Below, piece after piece: positions 20,737 through 28,257 of a stretch of 64,000 bases of DNA. A model generated the notes under the pieces. The model was given only the letters and a program-made list of their open reading frames with translations, had not been told where the DNA came from and did no database searches. This DNA is from Shimia sp. Alg240-R146 (GTDB lineage Bacteria > Pseudomonadota > Alphaproteobacteria > Rhodobacterales > Rhodobacteraceae). The translations under genes and the position numbers were made by a program. The stretch's first letter is position 1, and the number at the start of each line of letters is the position of its first letter. The DNA is taken from positions 496,001 through 560,000 of the forward strand of contig NZ_CAMZOK010000002.1 in the NCBI RefSeq assembly GCF_947331465.1. The letters are read 5' to 3'.

Positions 20737-20996
20737 GCGAGCGTCCCAAACATTTATTTCTTGAGCGGCAAAGCTATCGTCGGCGGCGTTTGATCGACCT
20801 GATCCGCATGTGTCCGGTGATTGGCGGTATCCTGTGGGCTGTGCCGTTGCTGTGGCGCACCGACGGCGCCGAGCAGATATCTACATCTGATGCGGTTGTT
20901 TACGTGTTTCTGGTCTGGCTGGGACTTGTTCTGATGAGCGCCTTTCTGGCGCGGGCGCTGCGTGATGGCGGTGATGCGGACGGGGGAGGCAGCTGA
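20733..20996 (+). CDS. Small two-helix membrane protein of the kinase operon
   Basis: This 87-residue protein starts at GTG 20733, overlapping the receiver stop. It has a basic N-terminus (ERQSYRRRRLIDLIR), helices around 27-42 and 52-75, and an acidic Gly-rich tail. Its last base is the first base of the kinase ATG, so translation is coupled on both sides. Small membrane proteins preceding symporter-type kinases are known, for example CbrX before CbrA. A role as kinase partner is inferred from position only. Confidence 0.75.
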   Translation: MSERPKHLFLERQSYRRRRLIDLIRMCPVIGGILWAVPLLWRTDGAEQISTSDAVVYVFLVWLGLVLMSAFLARALRDGGDADGGGS

Positions 20997-23686
20997 TGGG
21001 CACGTTGAACATGCTGGTCTTTGTTTGTCTGGTCTATGTCGCCTTTTTGTTTCTGGTGGCATTTGCGGCGGAGCGCGCCGCGATGCAGGGCAAGGGCGGC
21101 TGGCTGCGCTCACCGATTGTTTATACGCTGTCGTTGTCGATCTATTGCACCGCCTGGACATTTTACGGCGCGGTTGGTTATGCCGCCCGATCCGGTTTGG
21201 AGTATCTGACGATCTATATTGGCCCGTCCTTGGTGATGGTTGGCTGGTGGTGGGTGCTGCGCAAATTGGTGCGTATTGGGCGCACGCAGCGCGTGACATC
21301 GATCGCGGATTTGATTTCGTCGCGTTATGGTAAATCGAACCTTTTGGCGGTTGGAGTAACCGTCCTGGCCGTAATTGGCACCACGCCATATATCGCTTTG
21401 CAGCTGCAATCCGTGACCGTCAGTTTTGCCGTTTTTTCAGATGCTTATGATGCGAGTGTGCCTCTTGGTGAGCAAGAAAGTAACGCGCTTTTGGTAGCCG
21501 CGGGATTGGCGTTGTTCACCATTATATTCGGTACCCGAAATCTGGATGTGAACGAACGCCATCACGGCGTGGTCATGGCCATTGCGGTTGAAGCGGTGGT
21601 CAAGCTGTTTGCGCTTTTGGCGGTCGGCGTGTTCGTGGTCTGGGGGATTGGCGGCGGTGTCGGTGACATTTTGCAGCGCATTGATGCCAGCAAGATCGGC
21701 ACTTGGCAGATCGAAGGTGACCGCTGGGCGACGTTGATCTTTCTGTCTGCTGCGGCGTTTCTGTGTTTGCCGCGCATGTTTCAGGTTTTGGTCGTGGAAA
21801 ACGACAGCGAGGACCATTTGCGCACCGCGAGTTGGGCGTTTCCGGCCTATCTGATGGTTATGAGTCTGTTTGTGGTGCCTATTGCCGTGGTGGGCTTGGA
21901 CTTGTTGCCAGCGGGATCAAACCCCGACTTCTTTGTTCTGACGGTGCCATTGGCGACGGGTAACAACGGCTTGGCGATGCTGTCGTTCCTTGGTGGGTTC
22001 TCTAGCGCCACATCGATGGTGATCGTGGCGGCACTGGCCTTGTCGACAATGGTGTCAAACCACATTGTGATGCCGATCTGGCTGAACTCAAACTTTGGCG
22101 GCGCAACCGTTTCGGGCGATGTGCGCCATGTTGTTCTGTTGTCGCGCCGGATCTCGATCGGGGCGGTGGTCACATTGGGCTATCTATATTACCGCATGTC
22201 GGGCGGCGGGACTGCGCTGGCGTCAATCGGACTCATTTCCTTTGCCGGTGTGGCGCAGTTTTTGCCAGTTCTGATTGGCGGCATATTCTGGCGTGGCGCC
22301 ACCCGTTTGGGTGCGTTTGCCGGATTGACGGTGGGCTTTTTGATCTGGGCCTATGCGCTGCTTTTGCCAAGCTTTGGAACGGGTACGTTGGTGTCTGAAG
22401 CGCTGCTGGCACAGGGACCGTTGGGCATCGGGTGGCTGCGACCGCAGGCGTTCTTCGGGATCACTGGAATGGATCCACTTGTGCACGCGATTTTCTGGTC
22501 AACCCTGTTGAACGCACTTGCGTTTTTTCTGGTGTCTCTGGGCGGATTTCCATCGCCGGTGGAGCGTCTTCAGGGCGCGCAATTTGTCAATGTGTTTGAG
22601 CATTCCGGCACGCCACAAGGCTGGAGCGGCGATTTGGTGCAGAGCGAAGACCTGATGATCATGGCGCAGCGTATTTTGGGCGCGCGAGAGGCGCAGGGGC
22701 TGTTTGAGCGCGAGGCCAAGAGGCAAGGCATGGGCGGTGTTCTGCCCGAGCCGTCGCCAGATTTCTTGCAGGTTTTGGAGCGTGAATTGTCTGGGTCCGT
22801 CGGCGTGGCGACAGCGCATGCGATGGTCGAACAAATTGTCGGCGGCGCGTCGGTGTCGGTCGAAGACCTGATGGCGGTGGCTGACGAAACCGCGCAAATC
22901 ATGGAGCATTCCAGCCAGTTGCAGGCCAAGTCGACAGAGCTGAGTCGCACCGCGCGGCAATTGCGACAGGCCAACGACAAGTTGACACAGATTTCGGCTC
23001 AAAAGGATGCCTTTCTCAGTCAGGTGAGCCACGAGTTGCGCACACCAATGACGTCGATCCGGGCGTTTTCCGAAATTCTTCGGGATACGGATCGGCTGAG
23101 CGCGGCGGAGCAGACAAAATATAGCACCATCATCCACGACGAGGCGTTGCGCCTGACGCGATTGTTGGATGATCTGCTTGATCTGAGCGTTTTGGAGAGC
23201 GGTCAGGTTAGCCTGAACATGCAGTCCGGTAAGCTTGACGATCTGCTGGATCACGCCATCGCCACCGCGCTGACCGGCAGCGGCCAAGACAGCCTGCGTA
23301 TTCGCAGAACACGTGGTCAGGAGCAGGCTTTGTTGCGCACGGATCTTGATCGGTTGAGTCAGGTGTTCATCAACCTGATTGGCAACGCACAGAAATACTG
23401 TGACGCAGAGACTCCTGAACTGCGGATCGAAGTCAGCCAGTCAAACGGGCAGATGACGGTGGACTTTATCGACAACGGGCAGGGGATTTCGAAGAAAGAT
23501 CAAGCGGTGATTTTTGAAAAATTTGCGCGTGCTGGCGTGCAGCGCGCAAGTGGGGCTGGGCTTGGTTTGGCAATTTGTCGCGAGATTATGACCCGTCTAG
23601 GCGGCACAGTCAGCTATTTGCCGGGCCAAGGCGGCGCAGCCTTTCGCGTAGTTTTGGCCGGGCAAGGGCAATTGGCGGCGCAATAG
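20996..23686 (+). CDS. Sodium/solute symporter-type sensor histidine kinase (CbrA/CrbS-like)
   Basis: The 896-residue product begins with about 13 membrane helices of the SLC5 sodium:solute symporter family (residues 1-525; YTLSLSIYCTAWTFYGAVGYAARSG near 40). A STAC-like linker follows (SEDLMIMAQRILGAREAQGLFEREAKRQG near 560). A coiled segment leads to HisKA (SQVSHELRTPMTSIRAFSEIL near 680, phosphoacceptor His) and HATPase (NLIGNAQKY, DNGQGISKKDQ, GAGLGLAICREIM). This is the CbrA/CrbS/PrlS layout. CrbS is known to switch on acs in Vibrio and Pseudomonas, which fits acs lying 7 kb away. The receiver gene upstream is the likely partner. The ligand is unknown. Confidence 0.93.
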   Translation: MGTLNMLVFVCLVYVAFLFLVAFAAERAAMQGKGGWLRSPIVYTLSLSIYCTAWTFYGAVGYAARSGLEYLTIYIGPSLVMVGWWWVLRKLVRIGRTQRVTSIADLISSRYGKSNLLAVGVTVLAVIGTTPYIALQLQSVTVSFAVFSDAYDASVPLGEQESNALLVAAGLALFTIIFGTRNLDVNERHHGVVMAIAVEAVVKLFALLAVGVFVVWGIGGGVGDILQRIDASKIGTWQIEGDRWATLIFLSAAAFLCLPRMFQVLVVENDSEDHLRTASWAFPAYLMVMSLFVVPIAVVGLDLLPAGSNPDFFVLTVPLATGNNGLAMLSFLGGFSSATSMVIVAALALSTMVSNHIVMPIWLNSNFGGATVSGDVRHVVLLSRRISIGAVVTLGYLYYRMSGGGTALASIGLISFAGVAQFLPVLIGGIFWRGATRLGAFAGLTVGFLIWAYALLLPSFGTGTLVSEALLAQGPLGIGWLRPQAFFGITGMDPLVHAIFWSTLLNALAFFLVSLGGFPSPVERLQGAQFVNVFEHSGTPQGWSGDLVQSEDLMIMAQRILGAREAQGLFEREAKRQGMGGVLPEPSPDFLQVLERELSGSVGVATAHAMVEQIVGGASVSVEDLMAVADETAQIMEHSSQLQAKSTELSRTARQLRQANDKLTQISAQKDAFLSQVSHELRTPMTSIRAFSEILRDTDRLSAAEQTKYSTIIHDEALRLTRLLDDLLDLSVLESGQVSLNMQSGKLDDLLDHAIATALTGSGQDSLRIRRTRGQEQALLRTDLDRLSQVFINLIGNAQKYCDAETPELRIEVSQSNGQMTVDFIDNGQGISKKDQAVIFEKFARAGVQRASGAGLGLAICREIMTRLGGTVSYLPGQGGAAFRVVLAGQGQLAAQ

Positions 23687-23765
23687 CGGGAAGATGTAAA
23701 GTCTCTGGTAACCTTATTGGGCCATGACTGAAATTGGGACCACTCAATACAGGCAGGCAGCGATC

Positions 23766-24980
23766 ATGGGTGACGCGGCAGAATTTTCGATACTGAAGCG
23801 CAAGGCGGAAGACGGGCTGAGCGGGCATAAAGCCCGGTCGATGAACCCGGAAAAGGCGATGCGTCTTGGTATGGCGTTGTCGGCGCAAAACGGCATGGGG
23901 TTGGCCTGTGAGGTCACCAAAGTTCAGCGCAGCAAGCTGGCGCATGAAACCCTGATCGGCATGTTGGATTCCGATAGTCTTTTGGCAGTTCTTGAGGGCG
24001 AAAACGGTGCGCGGGCGGCCTTGGCAATTGATCTCCAGGTGTTGTCGGGACTTGTTGAACATCAAACACTTGGGCGCGTTTTGCCAAACCCGGCCTCCCC
24101 GCGACCGCCCACATTGGTGGATGCCGCATTGGTCACGCCGGTGATCGAGGACACGCTGGCGCGGTTTGTGACGTTGATGAGCACCGATGAGGCGCCGAAA
24201 TGGCTGCAGCATTACAAATTCGGTGCCGTGACCGAGGACACCCGTACTTTGTCATTGTCGCTAAAGGCGCATGATTATCACTTCATGATGCTTGATGTGT
24301 CGCTTGATGGCGGCGCAAAGAGCGGAACCATCGGTCTCGCTTTCCCCGATTTTGAACCCGTTGTTGAAGAACCTGAAGACGTGCCCAGCGAAGACGTCAA
24401 ATCGGATTCCTTTCACGCGAAAATGCTTCAGGCGCATGCCACGTTGACCGGTGTAGTGGGGCGATTGAATATGTCGATTGGAGAGATGCAGTCATTGCAG
24501 GTGGGGCAGGTTTTGACCTTGCCTTTGGATGTGACCAAGGAAACGACGCTGGAAACCACTGAGGGTACGCGGGTAACCGAGGTCAGCTTGGGGCAGATCA
24601 ACGGCATGCGCGCCGTGCGCCTTGTCGACGCGATCACGCCCGCCCGGCCGGACGAGGATATTGATATGGACGAAGGCCTCGCGCCTTTGGCGGAGGCACA
24701 GGTCGAGGCGCCCGCAGCCGACGCACCATTTGATATTCCTACTGCGGCCACCGCAGAGCCACTGGCGCCCGATCTACCCGATCTGCCCGATCTGCCGGAC
24801 ATGCCTGATTTGGGCGATCCCATGGCCGATCTCGGGGATTTCAATATGGATGATCTTGGTGCACCTGAGTTGCCGGACCTTCCGGACATGCCCGACATGT
24901 CGGATCTGCCAGGCATGTCTGATTTGCCCGACCTTCCTGATTTCCCTGATTTGCCCGATCTCGATATGACGGGCACTTGA
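23766..24980 (+). CDS. FliM/FliN-like (SpoA domain) protein with Pro-Asp-Leu tail
   Basis: The 404-residue product starts about MGDAAEFSILKRKAEDGL; an in-frame ATG at 23724 is an alternative. Residues 1-200 resemble a degenerate FliM middle domain. Around residues 215-300 lies a SpoA-type surface (GRLNMSIGEMQSLQVGQVLTL, then EVSLGQINGMRAVRLVD), as in FliM, FliN and type III switch proteins. The last 70 residues are a degenerate repeat built on PDLPD and PDMPD units. It starts about 80 bases after the kinase gene and ends at a terminator, so it may be read with the receiver and kinase. CheY-type receivers bind FliM or FliN, which makes the linkage notable. Confidence 0.8.
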   Translation: MGDAAEFSILKRKAEDGLSGHKARSMNPEKAMRLGMALSAQNGMGLACEVTKVQRSKLAHETLIGMLDSDSLLAVLEGENGARAALAIDLQVLSGLVEHQTLGRVLPNPASPRPPTLVDAALVTPVIEDTLARFVTLMSTDEAPKWLQHYKFGAVTEDTRTLSLSLKAHDYHFMMLDVSLDGGAKSGTIGLAFPDFEPVVEEPEDVPSEDVKSDSFHAKMLQAHATLTGVVGRLNMSIGEMQSLQVGQVLTLPLDVTKETTLETTEGTRVTEVSLGQINGMRAVRLVDAITPARPDEDIDMDEGLAPLAEAQVEAPAADAPFDIPTAATAEPLAPDLPDLPDLPDMPDLGDPMADLGDFNMDDLGAPELPDLPDMPDMSDLPGMSDLPDLPDFPDLPDLDMTGT

Positions 24981-25008
24981 GGCCACCACCACACTCAAAA
25001 ACTGAATA

Positions 25009-25044
25009 AAACCGCGCCGGGGCAAATGCCTGACGCGGTTTTTT
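25009..25044 (+). terminator. Rho-independent terminator
   Basis: An 8-bp stem AAACCGCG (25009-25016) with CGCGGTTT (25034-25041), holding a smaller GGCA/TGCC hairpin, runs into a TTTTTT tract. It closes the receiver-kinase-FliN-like unit. Confidence 0.88.
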
Positions 25045-25092
25045 AGATTGGAATTTTGACCTTACCGCCGAGTGATAACGGCGTTGCAGACG

Positions 25093-25521
25093 TCAATTGC
25101 TCGCGTCTTGCGCCCTTAAATGCGCCTCCAGACCGCTGAGGTCATAACCCGCGGCGGCAGTGGCGGCCAATAGATCGTCTGCGGGCATTTTGCCTGCTTG
25201 CGACAATGTCCAGCATATGGCCGACCGTGTGCCTGAACGGCAATAGGCCAGCACTTTGCCGCTGGCACCTTCGGCGGAATCGCCCTGCAGCGATTGGCGG
25301 TCAGGCGTCATCGTCTCCATCGTCAGAGGATTGGCGACGTAGGAAAGCCCGGCAGCCTCGGCTGCAGCCTGCATGGCGTCGGAGGCTTGGTCGGGCCCAA
25401 CCTCCATGTCAGGGCGGTTGTTGATGACGAGGCTGAAACCAGCCTCGGCCAATGCTTGCATATCGGTCGCCTCAATTTGGGGGGCGACAAAGAAACGGTC
25501 TGTGATCTGGCGAATGTTCAT
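25093..25521 (-). CDS. DUF442 / TIGR01244-type phosphatase-like sulfur transferase
   Basis: This 142-residue cytoplasmic protein starts MNIRQITDRFFVAPQIEATDMQAL and carries a cysteine phosphatase-like loop, YCRSGTRSA, near residue 95. It is the DUF442 domain that in Blh proteins is fused to a persulfide-dioxygenase-like beta-lactamase fold; here it is a separate gene. It is the last gene of the sulfur module and follows the YeeE/YedE pair after 9 bases. A role in moving or sensing sulfane sulfur is inferred from the family and operon. Confidence 0.88.
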   Translation of the reverse strand: MNIRQITDRFFVAPQIEATDMQALAEAGFSLVINNRPDMEVGPDQASDAMQAAAEAAGLSYVANPLTMETMTPDRQSLQGDSAEGASGKVLAYCRSGTRSAICWTLSQAGKMPADDLLAATAAAGYDLSGLEAHLRAQDASN

Positions 25522-25530
25522 GGCGATTGA

Positions 25531-25965
25531 TTACTCGGCAGGCACAGCTGTGTCTAGGGATGTCCGAACTGCCGGTGCAATTGCCATGCCAGCAAGCATC
25601 GCGGCAAAGAACACCCAATGTGGCCAGCCACCATAGCTGAGCGAGGCCACAGCCGGACCGGGGCACAGACCGGCGAGGCCCCAGCCTGCGCCAAACAGCA
25701 CCGAGCCCACGACAAGGTTGCGGCCCAATTTGGGGTCTGCAGGGGCAGGGAACTCGCCACCGACCAGCGGTTGGCGGCCCTTGGTAAACAGCCAGGCAAC
25801 AGCCATCGGAATGATGGCGCCGCCCATGACAAAGGCAAGGGTCGGATCCCAATTGCCAAAGACGTCAAGCCAGCCCTGAACCTTGGTGGTGTCGGTCATG
25901 CCGGAGATAAACAAGCCGGCGCCAAAGAGGCCGCCTGCGAGGAAGGCGAGGATCAAGCGCTGCAT
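25531..25965 (-). CDS. YeeE/YedE family half transporter (second, DUF6691-like)
   Basis: The 144-residue product starts MQRLILAFLAGGLFGAGLFISGMTD and has about four helices with the conserved GAGWGLAGLCPGPA motif, whose cysteine is typical for the sulfur-compound transporter fold. Its ATG overlaps the stop of the upstream half (ATGA). The two halves together would form one YeeE-type channel for thiosulfate or sulfite-like compounds. The longer frame to 26457 on this strand is the shadow of the upstream gene. Confidence 0.9.
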   Translation of the reverse strand: MQRLILAFLAGGLFGAGLFISGMTDTTKVQGWLDVFGNWDPTLAFVMGGAIIPMAVAWLFTKGRQPLVGGEFPAPADPKLGRNLVVGSVLFGAGWGLAGLCPGPAVASLSYGGWPHWVFFAAMLAGMAIAPAVRTSLDTAVPAE

Positions 25966-26402
25966 CAGATCACTCCCAAAATGTGACGGAAGAGGACCAC
26001 GGTCAGACCGCCGGCCATGATATAAAACACAGTGGAGACGATGCCGCGAAGCGACAGGCGGGAGATCCCGCAGACGCCGTGACCGGAAGTGCAGCCGTTG
26101 GCGAGGCGCGTACCAATGCCCACACAAATGCCGGCAGCGATCAGCACAGCGATGTTGGTTGTCGCGTGGGTGTTGACCTCTCGGTAAATTGGGGTGAGCA
26201 GGATCGGCAACAGAAAGACGCCGGCCAGAAACACCGCGCGTTCTTTCCAGGCGGTGCGGCCAGAGCCGTCCACCAGCCCGCCAATGATGCCCGAGGCACC
26301 CATGATGCGCCCGTTGCCGAGCAGGTAAACAGCACCGCCAAGGCCGATCAGCATACCGCCGATAAGGCCCCAGACCCAGTCTGTGGGGATTGATTGAAGC
26401 AT
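25965..26402 (-). CDS. YeeE/YedE family half transporter (first)
   Basis: The 145-residue product has about four helices and the NGCTSGHGVCGISRLSLRG motif near residue 105, whose cysteines are implicated in sulfur-compound transfer in YeeE. It begins 69 bases after the persulfide-dioxygenase-like gene and overlaps the second half by four bases. This is the usual two-gene form seen in BigR/SqrR-type regulons. Confidence 0.9.
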   Translation of the reverse strand: MLQSIPTDWVWGLIGGMLIGLGGAVYLLGNGRIMGASGIIGGLVDGSGRTAWKERAVFLAGVFLLPILLTPIYREVNTHATTNIAVLIAAGICVGIGTRLANGCTSGHGVCGISRLSLRGIVSTVFYIMAGGLTVVLFRHILGVI

Positions 26403-26471
26403 GGTCGTCTCCGCGTTTCCTAGTGTCCTGTGAGGGCAGGCGGTGCCGCCGGCCCATGATCCCGCGCAGGA

Positions 26472-27335
26472 TCAGATTTTGTTGACCGGGACTTTGAGGA
26501 AGACATCGCCTTCCTCGTCCGGTTCCGGCATTTGCCCCGCGCGCATGTTCACCTGCAGCGACGGAATGATGAGTTTCGGCATCGCAAGCGTGGCGTCGCG
26601 CGAGTCGCGCATTTCAACAAACTCGGCCTGCGATTTGCCTTCGCCGACGTGCACGTTCAGAGATTTTTGCGCGCCAACAGTGGTTTCCCAGGCATAGTCA
26701 TCGCGTCCCGGTGCCTTGTAGTCGTGGCCGACAAAAATCCGGGTCTCATCCGGCAAAGCGAGGATTTTCTGGATCGAGTTGAAAAGCATTTCCGAAGAGC
26801 CGCCGGGGAAGTCGCAGCGGGCCGTGCCAAAATCGGGCATGAACAGTGTGTCGCCCACAAAGGCCGCGTCTCCGATGAGATAAGTCAGGCAAGCCGGAGT
26901 GTGGCCGGGCGTATGCAGCACGTCGCCGCGCATTTGACCGATGTGGAAACTGTCGCCTTCGACGAACAGTTTATCAAACTGGGAGCCGTCTCTTTGGAAC
27001 TCGGTGCCTTCGTTGAAAACTTTGCCAAAGGTGTCCTGCACCATTGTGATGTTCTCGCCAATGCCGATCTTGCCACCCAAATGCTCTTGCAGATAAGGCG
27101 CTGCGGAGAGATGGTCGGCGTGCACATGGCTTTCCAGAAGCCATTCGACGCGAAGGTTGTTTTTCTTTACGTACTCAATGACTTCGTCCGCAGAGCCTGT
27201 GTCTGTTCGACCGGACGAGTAGTCAAAATCCAACACGCTGTCGATGATCGCGCAGGAGTCGCTTTGTGGGTCTTTGACCACAAAAGAGATAGTGTTTGTG
27301 GCGTCGTCAAAGAAGCCTGTGACATCTGGTTTCAC
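26472..27335 (-). CDS. MBL-fold persulfide dioxygenase-like hydrolase
   Basis: The 287-residue product has the metallo-beta-lactamase motif SHVHADHLSA, the second metal-binding region VLHTPGHTPACLTY, FVGDTLFMPDFGTARCDFPGG and FVGHDYK. The DTLF-DFGTARCDFPGG block is typical of ETHE1/Blh persulfide dioxygenases, which oxidise glutathione persulfide to sulfite with one iron. It is the first gene of a four-gene module with two YeeE/YedE halves and a DUF442 protein. An inverted repeat lies just upstream. No BigR or SqrR regulator gene is in the window. Confidence 0.9.
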   Translation of the reverse strand: MKPDVTGFFDDATNTISFVVKDPQSDSCAIIDSVLDFDYSSGRTDTGSADEVIEYVKKNNLRVEWLLESHVHADHLSAAPYLQEHLGGKIGIGENITMVQDTFGKVFNEGTEFQRDGSQFDKLFVEGDSFHIGQMRGDVLHTPGHTPACLTYLIGDAAFVGDTLFMPDFGTARCDFPGGSSEMLFNSIQKILALPDETRIFVGHDYKAPGRDDYAWETTVGAQKSLNVHVGEGKSQAEFVEMRDSRDATLAMPKLIIPSLQVNMRAGQMPEPDEEGDVFLKVPVNKI

Positions 27336-27358
27336 GGTGATTCCTCCGGTTGTTGATT

Positions 27359-27384
27359 AACACATATCATTTTTAGAATGTGTT
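27359..27384. promoter_or_regulatory. Candidate BigR/SqrR-type operator
   Basis: A perfect 7-bp inverted repeat, AACACAT (27359-27365) and ATGTGTT (27378-27384), with a 12-base A/T-rich spacer sits 24 bases before the start of the persulfide-dioxygenase-like gene. Sulfide-responsive ArsR-type repressors (BigR, SqrR) bind A/T-rich inverted repeats in such positions. Assignment is inferred from location. Confidence 0.5.
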
Positions 27385-27488
27385 TCAAGGGGACGATACA
27401 TAAGATTGTGCCAAAGGGTTGATTTGGGTCAAAGCAAAGACACAGGGCTTTTTCCACACTATCAGTCCAACACTATTGGAGTCTCATT

Positions 27489-27818
27489 ATGACTGACATT
27501 GTACAGCGCAAGAAGGCGCTTTTGGCGCGATTGGCCGAACTGGATGAGCGTCTTCACTCGATCGAAGCCGAGTTGGACGCCCCACATACCAACGACATCG
27601 AAGATCGCGCGGTCGAAGTTGAAGATGATGATGTGCTTGAAGGTCTCGGACATCAGGGCGAGGCCGAAATTGGCAGGATCCTTGCGGCCTTGAAGCGCAT
27701 TCGGGCCGGTGAATACGGCGATTGCGCGTCTTGTGGTGAAGCGATTGCGTCTGCGCGCTTGGATTTGGTGCCAGAGGCCACGATGTGTGTGGCCTGTGCA
27801 GCCAAAGCCGGGATCTGA
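27489..27818 (+). CDS. TraR/DksA family zinc-finger protein
   Basis: The 109-residue product has an N-terminal helical hairpin (KKALLARLAELDERLHSIEAEL) and a C-terminal four-cysteine zinc finger, CASCGEAI then CVACA, as in short DksA/TraR proteins that bind the RNA polymerase secondary channel. The acidic pair at the coiled-coil tip found in true DksA is not obvious. It is much shorter than DksA (about 150). A role in transcription is inferred. It is followed by a small acidic protein gene. Confidence 0.88.
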   Translation: MTDIVQRKKALLARLAELDERLHSIEAELDAPHTNDIEDRAVEVEDDDVLEGLGHQGEAEIGRILAALKRIRAGEYGDCASCGEAIASARLDLVPEATMCVACAAKAGI

Positions 27819-27900
27819 GGGGTAAGACGAACGGAACGACTTGAAACACAGGCAAGCGTGCCAGTGGAGGTGAAAAGAAAATCGATTTGGAGGACACGAC

Positions 27901-28125
27901 ATGAGCCAAGGGAATGTAGAGCAGTTGATCCAAGACGGAGACCAGCTGATTGAAGAGATTACCAAGGCGGACGAAAAAGACCGGTATGACCTGCACCAGA
28001 AACTGCATCGCGTGATCGAGAATATCCGGTTGCAGGGGCAAAAGATTCCCGGGCGGTTCCATGATCTTGACGTGGAAATGCTCGACGAAGAAATCGAGGA
28101 CGGTTTCGACAATATGCCGGTGTAA
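27901..28125 (+). CDS. Small acidic conserved protein
   Basis: This 74-residue acidic, probably all-helical protein (MSQGNVEQLIQDGDQLIEEITKADEKDRYDLHQKLHRV) has no membrane helix and no known motif. A GGAGG Shine-Dalgarno precedes it, and it follows the DksA-like gene by 82 bases, perhaps in one transcript. I do not recognise its function. Confidence 0.75.
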   Translation: MSQGNVEQLIQDGDQLIEEITKADEKDRYDLHQKLHRVIENIRLQGQKIPGRFHDLDVEMLDEEIEDGFDNMPV

Positions 28126-28257
28126 TCTGACAATTGCGCCCGCCTTTTGGGAGCATCATCTATTGCCTCAGGGCTTGCGTCAGCAGGACGGGGCGCTACA
28201 GTTTCAGGGTATACTGCGGCCTGACGCGTTTAGGCTGCCAAAAACACTGAGCGGGGC

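Noticed and set aside
24760-24980. CRISPR-like short tandem repeats
   Set aside because: The units are in frame, encode Pro-Asp-Leu and have no unique spacers; they are protein-coding repeats. No CRISPR array was seen anywhere in the window.
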